Assembly (NCBI GenBank): GCA_026645575.1
Contig: JAPKMW010000019.1
Span: 1-64,000 of the forward strand
Reading direction: 5' to 3'
Length of the DNA: 64,000 bases
Origin: Caldilineaceae bacterium
GTDB lineage: Bacteria > Chloroflexota > Anaerolineae > Caldilineales > Caldilineaceae
A model generated the notes under the pieces. The model was not told where the DNA came from, made no database searches, and saw only the letters and a program-made list of their open reading frames with translations. The translations under genes were made by a program, and so were the position numbers. Positions 32,269 to 41,385 of this stretch are shown piece after piece (positions within the stretch are counted from its first letter, which is position 1; every line of letters begins with the position of its first letter).

Positions 32269-34840
32269 AAATCAACCGGGGCGATAGGTAGAGCGTAAAG
32301 AACAAAGGCACCCAGGCGACGACGACAAAGTGCCAATACAGCCCGTTTACCGTCATGGCTGTATAACGCTGTTCATTAAAGTAGCCCTGAAACGCCCAGG
32401 TCCCCACGACGAGGGTTTTGAGCAAGAGGGCAATGACGTGGGCGCTATGGAAGCCGGTAATTGTCCAGACCATCGAGGTGTAGGCATTGGTTGACCAGGT
32501 GTAACTTAAATTGCTGTATTCAATATACTTGAGGACTAGGAAGACCACGCCCAGAACAAAGCCAACCGCCAGCCCGACCTTGAGCCGGGTCTGGTTGCCG
32601 TGATGAATTCCCCTATCGGCGATATAGATCGGGATGCTGCTGGCAAAGAGCACCAGGGCATTGATCGAGGGCAGCAGCAGATCGGGCGGCTCAAGTCCAT
32701 CGACCGGCCATTCGACGGCGCTGGCGCGCAGATAGAAATAGCTGGCGACCAGCGAGGCAAAGACGACCGTCTCAATCAAAATTAATCCAAGCATTCCCCA
32801 CCAGAAGGGTGGCTTAATGCCGACGCTGTCGGCAACCGTACTCACCGGAAGCCCATTAGCGGGGCCGGCGGTAACAGCAGCCATATCCCGCTCTTGGGCG
32901 CTGGGCCAGTGCCAGCGTGCGATAAGAACAAAGACGATCAATGCGCCAATCGGCACCAACCAGAGTGAGATCAACAGACCGAGAAAGATAACGGCGACAG
33001 CCAACGAAAGCAGAAAGGGCACCAGGGTCGGCCCCGGCAAAAGGACACGCTGTTGGGGCAGCGCATCCAGCACCGACGTACCTAACGATTCACGACGGCT
33101 CAGGAGCAGGCTAAAGCGATCATGGGCCGGGTCGGCCAGGTCGCGTTGATAGTCTGGCTCTGTGACCGGCTCCCACAGGGGTTCGCGGCTGCGCACGGCC
33201 GGAATTGTCGCAAAGTTGTAGAGGGGTGGCGGTGAACTGGTCGCCCATTCCAGTGTACCGGCGTCCCAGGGGTTATCGCCTGCCGCCTCACCCCGCCGGA
33301 GCGAGACGATGACATTGATCACAAAGAGCAGGATGCCGAGCGTCAGGATAAAGGCGCCGATGGTGGAGAGCATGTTCAGCCACTCCCAGCCCAGGCCGGG
33401 CATATAGGTGTAGACGCGCCGAGGCATGCCCCAAAAGCCGGTGAGATGCATGGGGAAAAAGGTGACATTGAAGCCGATAAAGAAGAGCCAGAACTCCCAG
33501 ACGCCCAACCGTTTGCTCATCATCCGCCCGGTGATCTTGGGGAACCAGTAGTGAAAACCAGCAAAGAGGGGGAAGATGGCGCCGCCGACCAAGACATAAT
33601 GAAAATGGGCCACGACAAAATAGGTGTCATGCACCTGCTGGTCAAAGGGCACCGAGGCCACCATAATGCCGCTGATGCCGCCGATGACAAAGACGATGAC
33701 AAAGCCGATGATATAGAGCATGGGCGTTTTCAGCACCAGGCGGCCAGAGGCCATGGTTGCCAGCGTGGCAAAGATTTGAATGCCACTGGGAATGCCGATC
33801 ACCGTGCTGGCGACGGTAAAAAAGGTGAGGCCCAGTGGAGTCAGGCCGGTGGTGAACATATGATGCACCCACAAGCCAAAGCTGAGAAAGCCGATGGCCA
33901 CCAGGGAAAGCACCAACAGGTCATAGCCGACAATGGGGCGGCGGGCAAAGGTGGGGACAATGGCCGCCACAATGCCCAGCGCCGGCACAAAGATGATGTA
34001 GACCTCCGGGTGCCCAAAGATCCAGAAGAGATGCTGCCAGAGCAGCGGATCGCCGCCGGCCGCCGGGTTGAAGAAATGGGTGTTAACCGTGCGATCCAAC
34101 GCTAGTTCAACACTAGCGACCATGAGAGGCGGCATGGCGAAGACGATCATAAAGGCCATGATCAAAATCGACCAGACAAAGATCGGCATCCGGTTGATCG
34201 ACATGCCAGGCGCGCGCATGGTTAAGATCGTGACAATTAGTTCAATGGCCGCCACCAACGCAGCGACTTCCAAAAAGGTGATCATGGTGGCGTAAAAGTC
34301 AATGCCGATGTTGGGTGAATAGAGTGGGCCGGCCAGCGGCACATAGTTGAACCACCCGCCATCCGGCGCCTGCCCAACAAAGAGACTGCCCCAGATGGTG
34401 ACGCCAGCAATCAGATAGACAAAATAGCCAAAGGCGTTCAATTTGGGAAAGGCCATATCGCGCGCCCCGATCATCAGCGGCGCCAGGTAGATGCCGATGC
34501 CCTCCATAATGGGGACGGCAAAGAGGAACATCATGGTGGTGCCGTGGGTGGTGAAGAGCTGATTGTAGAGATCAGGGTTGAGAAAGGTATTCTCCGGCAC
34601 GGCTAGTTGGATGCGCATTAAGATCCCGGCAATCCCCGCCAACAGAAAAAAGATAAAGCCGGTGACCAGATACCGGGCGCCCACCGTGCGGTGATTGACA
34701 GCCGTCAGAAAGCCCATGAGACCAGCAGGCGATTGCCAAGTCTCTTCCAGGATGTCGATGGGGTTGCTGGGGCTACCACCGGTGGAATGTCCCGTGGGTC
34801 GTGGATAGACGGAAGGCGTTGTCGTGACGGTCGTGGTCAT
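32267..34840 (-). CDS. cytochrome c oxidase subunit I-III fusion
   Basis: 857 residues from ATG 34840 (GGAG upstream; the TTG at 34852 is less likely). Subunit I contains all expected metal sites: GHPEVY with the CuB His and cross-linked Tyr, WVHHMF for CuB, and QVHDTYFVVAHFHYVL with the heme a3/heme a His ligands. It begins at LEETWQSPAGLMGFLTAVNH. Around residue 550 the chain passes into subunit III (VVFASLVASYFYLRASAVEW, WTITGFHSAHV) and ends VPLFFTLYLSPRLI. The fused layout occurs in several caa3-type oxidases. It pumps protons while reducing oxygen to water in the membrane and is transcribed after coxB. Confidence 0.95.
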   Translation of the reverse strand: MTTTVTTTPSVYPRPTGHSTGGSPSNPIDILEETWQSPAGLMGFLTAVNHRTVGARYLVTGFIFFLLAGIAGILMRIQLAVPENTFLNPDLYNQLFTTHGTTMMFLFAVPIMEGIGIYLAPLMIGARDMAFPKLNAFGYFVYLIAGVTIWGSLFVGQAPDGGWFNYVPLAGPLYSPNIGIDFYATMITFLEVAALVAAIELIVTILTMRAPGMSINRMPIFVWSILIMAFMIVFAMPPLMVASVELALDRTVNTHFFNPAAGGDPLLWQHLFWIFGHPEVYIIFVPALGIVAAIVPTFARRPIVGYDLLVLSLVAIGFLSFGLWVHHMFTTGLTPLGLTFFTVASTVIGIPSGIQIFATLATMASGRLVLKTPMLYIIGFVIVFVIGGISGIMVASVPFDQQVHDTYFVVAHFHYVLVGGAIFPLFAGFHYWFPKITGRMMSKRLGVWEFWLFFIGFNVTFFPMHLTGFWGMPRRVYTYMPGLGWEWLNMLSTIGAFILTLGILLFVINVIVSLRRGEAAGDNPWDAGTLEWATSSPPPLYNFATIPAVRSREPLWEPVTEPDYQRDLADPAHDRFSLLLSRRESLGTSVLDALPQQRVLLPGPTLVPFLLSLAVAVIFLGLLISLWLVPIGALIVFVLIARWHWPSAQERDMAAVTAGPANGLPVSTVADSVGIKPPFWWGMLGLILIETVVFASLVASYFYLRASAVEWPVDGLEPPDLLLPSINALVLFASSIPIYIADRGIHHGNQTRLKVGLAVGFVLGVVFLVLKYIEYSNLSYTWSTNAYTSMVWTITGFHSAHVIALLLKTLVVGTWAFQGYFNEQRYTAMTVNGLYWHFVVVAWVPLFFTLYLSPRLI

Positions 34841-35109
34841 GATTTCTCCCAAGTCGTGGTTCAGGCCACTTTACCAATTGAATAAACCGCGTCGCAGTAC
34901 GTGCTGCGCTTGCCCTAAGCCGGGTGCCCACTGGGCGCGAAGGGTGTTGCGTGAACTGTTGGGCGAACAGCAGCAGACAACTTGATTTATGATTTTCAGA
35001 ACAAGCTTGATGGCTATGGCGCGGCAGCGTGATGTAAAATGCAGTATGCCACGCATCACCTTGTCACCTTGACTTCGACGAGCTCAGTCGAGTCGTCATC
35101 TTGTCAGGC

Positions 35110-36183
35110 TCACCGCAGGATTTCGAGATAATCCAACAAAGCTTGCAACTCTTCACTATTCAGATTAGACGGCGGCATCAAGTTGCCAGGCTTGATATGT
35201 TGCGGGTTGGTGATCCACCCGCCCAGGGCGCCGCGGTTGTTGGGTAAGGCGCCGGCCGCCAAGGTCTGACGGCTGGCAACATGGGTGAGATCAGGCCCCA
35301 GGCGGCCATTGGCCGCGGTGCCACGAATAGCGTGACAAAAGGCGCAGTTTGCTTCAAAAAAGAGCTGTTGCCCCCGCTGGATGGACTCATCATCGGCAAT
35401 GGACGCAGGCTGACGTTGGCGTGTGATCCAGGCATCAAATTCATCCTGCGGGGTCGCCACCACCATGTAGTGCATCTTGGCATGTTGCAAGCCGCAAAAT
35501 TCGGCGCAGATGCCTCGGTAGACGCCGGCAGCATCGGCCTGGAGCCAAAAGGTATTGGTCTTGCCGGGAATCATGTCCATCTTGCCGTGGAGTTCCGGCA
35601 CCCAAAAGCTATGGATGACATCGCCGGCGGTCAGGCGAAAGAGTACCGGCTGGCCGACCGGCAGATAGATTTCATTGGCGGTGGTAATGTTATGATCCGG
35701 ATAGCGCACCTCCCACCACCAGCGCCAGCCGATCACCTCAATGACGGTGACAGGCGGTGCGGGCGGATTGGCCAGGGCGCTATGGCTGCGCAAGGTAAAG
35801 AAGAGGACAATGGCGAGAATCACAAAAGGGATGATGACGCCGCCCCACCAAAGCCAGGTGCGATGGTCGGGCGCATTCAGATCCGGCGCCAGGACGGCGC
35901 CGCGACGCCAATGGGTGAAGACAATAAGCAGCAACAAGGCGGTCACGGCCAGGAAGACGGCTGTCCCTAGCCAGAACATGATCCACCAGAGGTTGGCGAT
36001 GTTCGCTGCTGCCGGTCCCTGTGGATCGAGGGCGGAAGGAATATCTGGCTCTCCTCTGGGGGCGCAGGCACTCGCCCCGAAGAGCAAAGCGCCGGTGCTA
36101 AAGAGAAGCCGTCGGCCCATGCCATGAAGCGCAGTGGTTGGGGATAAAGCAGGGGAATCCGCTTCACTGTTGGTGATGCTCAT
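35110..36183 (-). CDS. coxB: cytochrome c oxidase subunit II with fused cytochrome c (caa3 type)
   Basis: 357 residues. Lipobox FGASAC, two membrane helices, then the CuA cupredoxin domain: IGWRWWWEVRYPD, VIHSFWVPELHGKMDMIPG and the CuA ligands in CAEFCGLQHAKMHYMV. A C-terminal class I cytochrome c follows, with ANCAFCHAIRGTAANGRLGP and the distal Met in NLMPPSNL. This is the electron entry of a caa3 oxidase. It is the first gene of the right-hand module and is complete, unlike the copy at 12993. Confidence 0.96.
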   Translation of the reverse strand: MSITNSEADSPALSPTTALHGMGRRLLFSTGALLFGASACAPRGEPDIPSALDPQGPAAANIANLWWIMFWLGTAVFLAVTALLLLIVFTHWRRGAVLAPDLNAPDHRTWLWWGGVIIPFVILAIVLFFTLRSHSALANPPAPPVTVIEVIGWRWWWEVRYPDHNITTANEIYLPVGQPVLFRLTAGDVIHSFWVPELHGKMDMIPGKTNTFWLQADAAGVYRGICAEFCGLQHAKMHYMVVATPQDEFDAWITRQRQPASIADDESIQRGQQLFFEANCAFCHAIRGTAANGRLGPDLTHVASRQTLAAGALPNNRGALGGWITNPQHIKPGNLMPPSNLNSEELQALLDYLEILR

Positions 36184-36542
36184 AATTGCTTTTCCTGTAC
36201 GGATTACGGATGTACGACGGACGTAACATGCTTCACACAGTCAAGCGGTCATCGCTTGTGGGTGTGTGACACTTGTGACCCTATAGAGTAGTAATCAATG
36301 ACGGGGGCCTGGGCTTCAATGTTTTGTGTCCTGCTTTTCACCGTAGATGCAGGAATGAAAGCAATTTATTTTGCTTGTATATTATATTCTGTTTTTTTTG
36401 CTCAACCTCTTTCCGTTGACAGAATAATCGAAAATTAGCGAGGAGGTAGCGTGTAAAGATAGAGGAAACGGTCACATATTAGGTATAGTCGATGCACAAG
36501 TACTTCCATTGGTGCATAGCTTTGAATGATGCTGAGTTACGA
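36184..36542. other. intergenic region upstream of the right oxidase module
   Basis: About 360 bases without a credible gene on either strand. The sequence becomes AT-rich between 36340 and 36440 (TATATTATATTCTG region), suitable for a minus-strand promoter of the coxB operon, but I could not settle on a clear pair of hexamers. Confidence 0.4.
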
Positions 36543-37125
36543 TTACTCGTCTGTTTCCGGTTCAGCATACACTTCGGCGTGATGAGAGGTGTCTGTGCCG
36601 CTGGTTGTCAATAGATGATGGATGCTGCGCCAGGTATGATAGCCCACTCGATCCGCCCAACGCATGGCATCCAATTGGTGGTTGGCTTCGGCCGGCGGAA
36701 TGGCGCTAAGCGCGGTCTGTTCCAACAAGTGCGCACGGTAGGTGCGTCGAACCGCGGCTTGGCGGGCGGATGCTTCCGCCAAGTGGCGCACCAATGCACC
36801 GGCGGCACTTCCTGTTGCTCCTTCAATGGCCGCTTGCGCTTGGCGTGGAGCTTGGACCAGACCGACGCCAGGGTGACGGTGGGGGCGGCAGCCTTGTCCA
36901 CCTCGATACGCAGAGGGCGGGAGGCAATGCGCAGATTGGCAATCGGTTGCGATTACGCGTGGGTTGCTGCCAGGGTCTGGCACAGGGCGCGTAAGTGTTG
37001 ATTGAGCTGCTCCTGGTCATACGAATCAAGCGGCGCTTCGACCTCTTGTAGGCGGGTTTTGATTACGGCTGGCACGTTGACGATGCCAATCCAGAAGGCT
37101 TTGTAGAGCGCGTCAATGGTTTTTT
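36543..37125 (-). pseudogene. degenerate coding remnant next to the tRNA-His fragment
   Basis: Minus-strand coding sense is spread over two or more frames with stops. From the right: KTIDALYKAFWIGIVNVPAV, KTRLQEVEAPLDSYDQEQ, then a stop; ANLRIASRPLRIEVDKAAAP; later LDAMRWADRVGYHTWRSIHH. I do not recognise the family. It may be part of a transposase or of a mobile-element protein, because it abuts the putative attR within three bases. No intact product is possible. Confidence 0.4.
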
Positions 37126-37127
37126 GC

Positions 37128-37169
37128 GGATCAAGATGTTGTGGGTTCGATCCCCATCAAGCACCCCTC
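37128..37169 (+). repeat. putative attR: tRNA-His 3' fragment
   Basis: 42 bases matching 6520-6561 with two substitutions (G to T in the T-loop region, G to A in the acceptor). No 5' half of a tRNA is present upstream, so it is not a functional gene. Its orientation is the same as the intact tRNA-His, as expected for the far end of an element inserted there. Confidence 0.65.
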
Positions 37170-37185
37170 TGGGTTGATGAAGCCG

Positions 37186-37220
37186 TGGATCTGGTAAACA
37201 GATCCATGTCTTTTTGTTTT
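37186..37220 (+). terminator. hairpin and T-run after the tRNA-His fragment
   Basis: TGGATCTG (37186-37193) pairs with CAGATCCA (37199-37206) across a 5-base loop, followed by CTTTTTGTTTTTG. It has the same arm core as the hairpin behind the intact tRNA-His and may be its original terminator. Confidence 0.65.
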
Positions 37221-37501
37221 TGCTGGCTAACCAGACCACCAACACTCGTTTTCCTCCCCATTCTTTAAATTTGATAGGCTGTTGCTAAAGAAAGTGTTCT
37301 TTTGGGAACAGCGACCGCGCTTCGTTCGTCCACTAAATATCATTGAATTTTACGCGCCTGTTTACCTTACACCTGTAGCGCGTGAAGAAATGTAAACTTT
37401 ACCTATACACTTTCACATGCTTTGTGTATCGCTTTATGAAAATGTAATAGCATATCGTTGCTGTGTGAAGATAGCCGCCAAGAAGTAAAGGATTGCTACT
37501 T

Positions 37502-40147
37502 ATGAAAACAAAATGTTTATTACTCCTCCGGTCTTTAGCTTTGCCAGCGCCCCTATCGACCAAGTGGATACTTCTTCTCCTGCCCTTGTTCCTTCTGGTG
37601 ATCAGTGGGTGCATTCCGGTAACGGCGGAAGAAGCCACACCCGTACCAACCTCGGAACCACAAACGGTGCCGGTCGTAGCGCTGGCCCCGCCGAGTGCGC
37701 GCCCCGGTACGACGGTCTTTCTCTCCAGCGCCGGTTGGCAGCCCGAGGATGTTCTGACCCTGAGCGTTGTGTCGATTCAAAATAGCGAACCGCTTACCAC
37801 CACGATCTTTACCGACGCCGCTGATGAGCAGGGGCGCTTTACGGCTTCCTTCTTGTTGCCGCTGGATCTGGACCAGAGCGATGATCCGGTTGTGCGCGTT
37901 GCTCTCACCTCCAACACAACCGGTGTGCGAGCGGAAGCGCCCTTCCTATTGGCGATTGCTACAGGACTGCCCACCCCCCAAACCACATCAACCACCACGG
38001 CAACCCCACCGGCAACGCCAACGACCGCCGCTACCCAACCACCCACCGCAACCCCGCTCCCCGGCGCAACCGCCACACCACGCCCGGCTAACTTTGCCAT
38101 TGTGGCCACCGGCGGATTGAATTTCCGCACCGGGCCATCGGTAGCCTTTCCGGTAATTCGGGCGCTCCCCGGCGGCACTGGCGTGACTGTGTTGGGCCGC
38201 AATGCCGGCGGCGACTGGCTCTATGTGCGCTTGAATAACGGCGAAGAGGGTTGGCTGGCCGCACGCTTTACTGATTTTACCGGCAGCGTTCCCGTGGTGG
38301 CGACACCGGCCCTGCCACCTACCCCTGTCGCTCCCACGGCGACCGCAACGACGCCGGCCACCACCGCAACCCCGGTCATTACCGAATGGCGCGGCGAATA
38401 TTACAACAACGACTCGTTGCTCTTTCCGCCGGTCTTTGTGCGCAATGACTCCACCATTGACTTCAACTGGGGAACCGGTTCACCGCGCTCGGATATTCCC
38501 AACAATGACTTTTCCGTGCGTTGGACCCGCTCGCTTTCTTTCGATGAAGGCAACTATCGCTTTACCGCCACCGTGGATGACGGCGTGCGCGTCTGGATCG
38601 ACGGCGATCTGATCATCGACCAGTGGCGCGACACCTCGCTCACCACTTACACTGCCGAACGGCGCGTCAGTGGTGGCACGCATACCTTGCGTGTTGAATA
38701 TTACGACAGCCAGAACGTTGCCGCCATCCGCTTCTACTGGGAACGGATTGACGGCGGTGGCAGTAACTTCCCTGATTGGCGCGGCGAATATTGGTCGAAC
38801 CGCAACTTCGAGGGCAGTCCGACCGTTGTGCGCAATGATGAGGAGATCGACTTTAATTGGGGTTCCGGTTCGCCTGATTCCCGTATCCCGCGCGATAACT
38901 TCTCGGCGCGTTGGACCCGACGGGTTGCGTTTGATGAGGGACTCTACCGCTTCTTCGCCCGCGCCGATGACGGCATTCGCGTCTACCTGGACAACGAATT
39001 GATCATCGACGAGTGGCGCGATGGTGAGGCTGATGTGGAGTACGCCATTGACCGCCAGCTTGATGATGACGATTACCGCATTCGAGTTGAGTACTATGAG
39101 CGCAACGGTGGCGCTTTGGTCGAGTTTGGCTGGCGGCGCGTCAACCCCACGGCCACACCAACGCCACAGCCAACCCAGACGCCGACCACGGCGCCCACAG
39201 CCACGGCACAACCGACCCAAACACCAACGGCTGTACCCCCCACCGAAACACCGACGGCAACCGCCACCCCTGTCGCCACGGCTACAGCCACGGTGACGGC
39301 CACAGCAACCACCGCGCCCCCCACCGAAACGCCCATGCCGACCGCAACGGCCACAGTGACCGCCACAGAAACGCCAGTTCCAGTGGCGACAGTCAGCCCG
39401 GCAACCGGTAGCGCCGGCACGCAAGTAACTGTTAGTGGCAGCGGCTTTCCGGCGAACACAACCGTGAACGTACATTTGGCCGCATTGGCCGCGGCGGCAG
39501 CCGCTGAAGCCGCGGCGCCGACGGCCTATGCAACGACAACAACCGATGAGAATGGCGCCTACCGTGTCACCTTTACTGTGCCTGCCAACTGGCCAAACGG
39601 CGACCCCATTCCTAATGGCCGCCTTGTGGTGGTTGTCGCCACCGAAGGTTTTACGGCCCAGGCCAGCGCCTTCTTTGCCTATCGCCGTACAGCTACCACC
39701 CCGACACCAACGGTGACGCCAACGGCGACTTCGGCTGCGCCAACCGAAACGCCAGTGGCGACGACTACGGCCACCGCTACTACCACTGTGTCCCCGACAC
39801 CCACCACTGCTGTCAGCCCGACGCCGGCGGCTAACGTGCGCTTGACGCCAGCCACTGGTGGTCCGAACACGCAAGTGGTGATTACCGGTAGCGGCTTCCC
39901 GGCTAACAGTTCGGTCTATGTCTACCTGGGCGCCTTTGACGGCGCCATCGACCCGAATGATAACCCGGAACATTATGTTATCCTGCCGACTGATGCGGCT
40001 GGTGAATACAGTGGCGTCTTGGCTATTCCCGCCACCTGGCCGAATGGCGACTCCATTCCCGCCGGGCCGTTGATCGTGCTGGTGGCGACCAATGATTTCA
40101 GCGTTCAAGCGAGCGCCACTTTTACCTATACTGGTGCAACGCCGTAA
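37502..40147 (+). CDS. surface lipoprotein with SH3b, two PA14 and two IPT-like domains
   Basis: 881 residues from ATG 37502. The signal ends in LFLLVISGC. Order: an N-terminal beta domain (PPSARPGTTVFLSSAGWQP), Thr/Pro linker, bacterial SH3 (GGLNFRTGPSVAFPVIRALP), two PA14-type domains starting WRGEYYNND and WRGEYWSNR, each with FNWGxGSP and RxxDDGxRVxxD blocks, a long T-A-T-P linker, and two IPT/bacterial-Ig-like domains starting VSPATGSAGTQVTVSGSGFP and LTPATGGPNTQVVITGSGFP. PA14 and SH3b modules bind glycans and cell wall, so adhesion or wall attachment is likely. A strong terminator follows, so it is monocistronic. Confidence 0.88.
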   Translation: MKTKCLLLLRSLALPAPLSTKWILLLLPLFLLVISGCIPVTAEEATPVPTSEPQTVPVVALAPPSARPGTTVFLSSAGWQPEDVLTLSVVSIQNSEPLTTTIFTDAADEQGRFTASFLLPLDLDQSDDPVVRVALTSNTTGVRAEAPFLLAIATGLPTPQTTSTTTATPPATPTTAATQPPTATPLPGATATPRPANFAIVATGGLNFRTGPSVAFPVIRALPGGTGVTVLGRNAGGDWLYVRLNNGEEGWLAARFTDFTGSVPVVATPALPPTPVAPTATATTPATTATPVITEWRGEYYNNDSLLFPPVFVRNDSTIDFNWGTGSPRSDIPNNDFSVRWTRSLSFDEGNYRFTATVDDGVRVWIDGDLIIDQWRDTSLTTYTAERRVSGGTHTLRVEYYDSQNVAAIRFYWERIDGGGSNFPDWRGEYWSNRNFEGSPTVVRNDEEIDFNWGSGSPDSRIPRDNFSARWTRRVAFDEGLYRFFARADDGIRVYLDNELIIDEWRDGEADVEYAIDRQLDDDDYRIRVEYYERNGGALVEFGWRRVNPTATPTPQPTQTPTTAPTATAQPTQTPTAVPPTETPTATATPVATATATVTATATTAPPTETPMPTATATVTATETPVPVATVSPATGSAGTQVTVSGSGFPANTTVNVHLAALAAAAAAEAAAPTAYATTTTDENGAYRVTFTVPANWPNGDPIPNGRLVVVVATEGFTAQASAFFAYRRTATTPTPTVTPTATSAAPTETPVATTTATATTTVSPTPTTAVSPTPAANVRLTPATGGPNTQVVITGSGFPANSSVYVYLGAFDGAIDPNDNPEHYVILPTDAAGEYSGVLAIPATWPNGDSIPAGPLIVLVATNDFSVQASATFTYTGATP

Positions 40148-40218
40148 GTTTTGGTAGATACGATTGTACAAGCGCATCTACCGGCCAGCGGAAAAACTCG
40201 CCACCTGACCAGGATGGG

Positions 40219-40256
40219 ATCTCCCCAGACACCTAGTGTGTCTGGGGAGATTTTTT
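40219..40256. terminator. strong intrinsic terminator after the PA14 gene
   Basis: 14-bp perfect stem ATCTCCCCAGACAC (40219-40232) / GTGTCTGGGGAGAT (40238-40251), a 5-base loop, and a run of six T residues. Confidence 0.93.
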
Positions 40257-40395
40257 ACTATGCTAAGGGCAGCAAACCGGTAGAAGTACGGTGCCGTCCC
40301 AAGTGCCAGGGTGTGCCGGAGGACAGAAATAATCAATCAAACTCACCCAATCATCCAGCCATCTTGTCACCGTGCCATGATCCAAGGAGCGACCT

Positions 40396-40830
40396 ATGTA
40401 TGTGAAAGACCAAATGACGACGCCAGCTCTGACCCTGACGCCCGACACCCCCTTTCTTGATGCGCTCAAACTAATGCGTGAGCGTAAAATTCGGCGGATT
40501 CCGATTGTGAATGAGCAGGGCAAGATATTGGGTATTGTCTCCGAGCGCGATCTGCTTCATGCGGAGCCATCGCCCGCCACTTCGCTCAGTGTTTGGGAGA
40601 TGAACTATTTGCTCTGGAAGCTCAGACTGGGTGATGTGATGACCACAGCGGTCATTACGGTGACGCCGCTGACAAAATTACAGGATGCCGCTTCTTTGAT
40701 GATCAAACACAAAATCGGTGGCCTGCCGGTGATCGATGCCGAAGAAAGGGTGGTCGGTGTCATTACCGAGACGGACATTTTTAAGGCATTTGTGGCCCTG
40801 CTCGATACGGCGCAAATGGTCTTTGCCTGA
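40396..40830 (+). CDS. tandem CBS-domain protein
   Basis: 144 residues made of two CBS domains and nothing else: [20 protein letters not shown] to [13 protein letters not shown], and [20 protein letters not shown] to [15 protein letters not shown]. Such proteins bind adenosine nucleotides and act as energy sensors. AAGGAG lies 8 bases before the ATG. It is 38 bases upstream of a universal stress protein, a common pairing, so the two probably share a transcript and a stress or energy-sensing role. Confidence 0.93.
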   Translation: MYVKDQMTTPALTLTPDTPFLDALKLMRERKIRRIPIVNEQGKILGIVSERDLLHAEPSPATSLSVWEMNYLLWKLRLGDVMTTAVITVTPLTKLQDAASLMIKHKIGGLPVIDAEERVVGVITETDIFKAFVALLDTAQMVFA

Positions 40831-40868
40831 TCCGTGCAGTCTGCTGTTTACCGAAGAGGAGGAGCGTT

Positions 40869-41384
40869 ATGACAAAACGGAAAGTGCTTGTGACATTGGA
40901 TGGCTCCGACTTTAGCCGTTCAATCTTTGAGGTTGTTGAAAGCTATCTGCGCCCCGAGGATGTGGCGTTGGTACTGATGCAGGTGATCGCCCCGCAACTG
41001 CTAACATCTGATAATCCGGCCTATGCCAGCGCGTTGGAGGAGACCGTCTGGACAGGGGTGTACTCGGCGCGCACACAACGTATGGAACAGCAGTTAGCCA
41101 TTTCGGCGCAGGAGCGGGAAACCTACCGAGTGGCTGTTCATGATGAATTGGAGCTGATCGCCCGCGGTTTACGTCAACATGGCTATGAGGTGACGACCGA
41201 AGTGCAATTTGGCGACGCCGCCGAACGGATCATCGAATATGTTCAGGCCCATGAGATCGATCTGGTTGCTATGACAACGCATGGTCGTACCGGGTTGGGG
41301 CGGTTGTTATTGGGCAGCGTGGCGACAGAGGTCTTGCACCAGTTACATGTGCCGATCTTGCTCTTACGTGCTGCTCATGCCTAG
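40869..41384 (+). CDS. universal stress protein (UspA family)
   Basis: 171 residues with a complete single Usp domain: KVLVTLDGSDFSRSIFEVVE at the N-terminus, VALVLMQVIAP, and the nucleotide-binding end VAMTTHGRTGLGRLLLGSVA, then PILLLR. The G-x2-G-x9-G-S pattern indicates an ATP-binding type. GAGGAGG precedes the ATG. It ends one base before the convergent dihydroorotate-dehydrogenase-like gene. Confidence 0.94.
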   Translation: MTKRKVLVTLDGSDFSRSIFEVVESYLRPEDVALVLMQVIAPQLLTSDNPAYASALEETVWTGVYSARTQRMEQQLAISAQERETYRVAVHDELELIARGLRQHGYEVTTEVQFGDAAERIIEYVQAHEIDLVAMTTHGRTGLGRLLLGSVATEVLHQLHVPILLLRAAHA

Positions 41385-41385
41385 G

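Noticed and set aside
6558..37127. A site-specific integrase for the island
   Set aside because: I searched by eye for the tyrosine recombinase R-HxxR-Y pattern and for serine recombinase motifs on both strands and found none, so the island call rests on the tRNA repeat only.
38480..40177. A 565-codon minus-strand frame, Arg/Gly/Cys-rich
   Set aside because: Antisense of the PA14 lipoprotein gene with its Thr/Pro-rich linkers.
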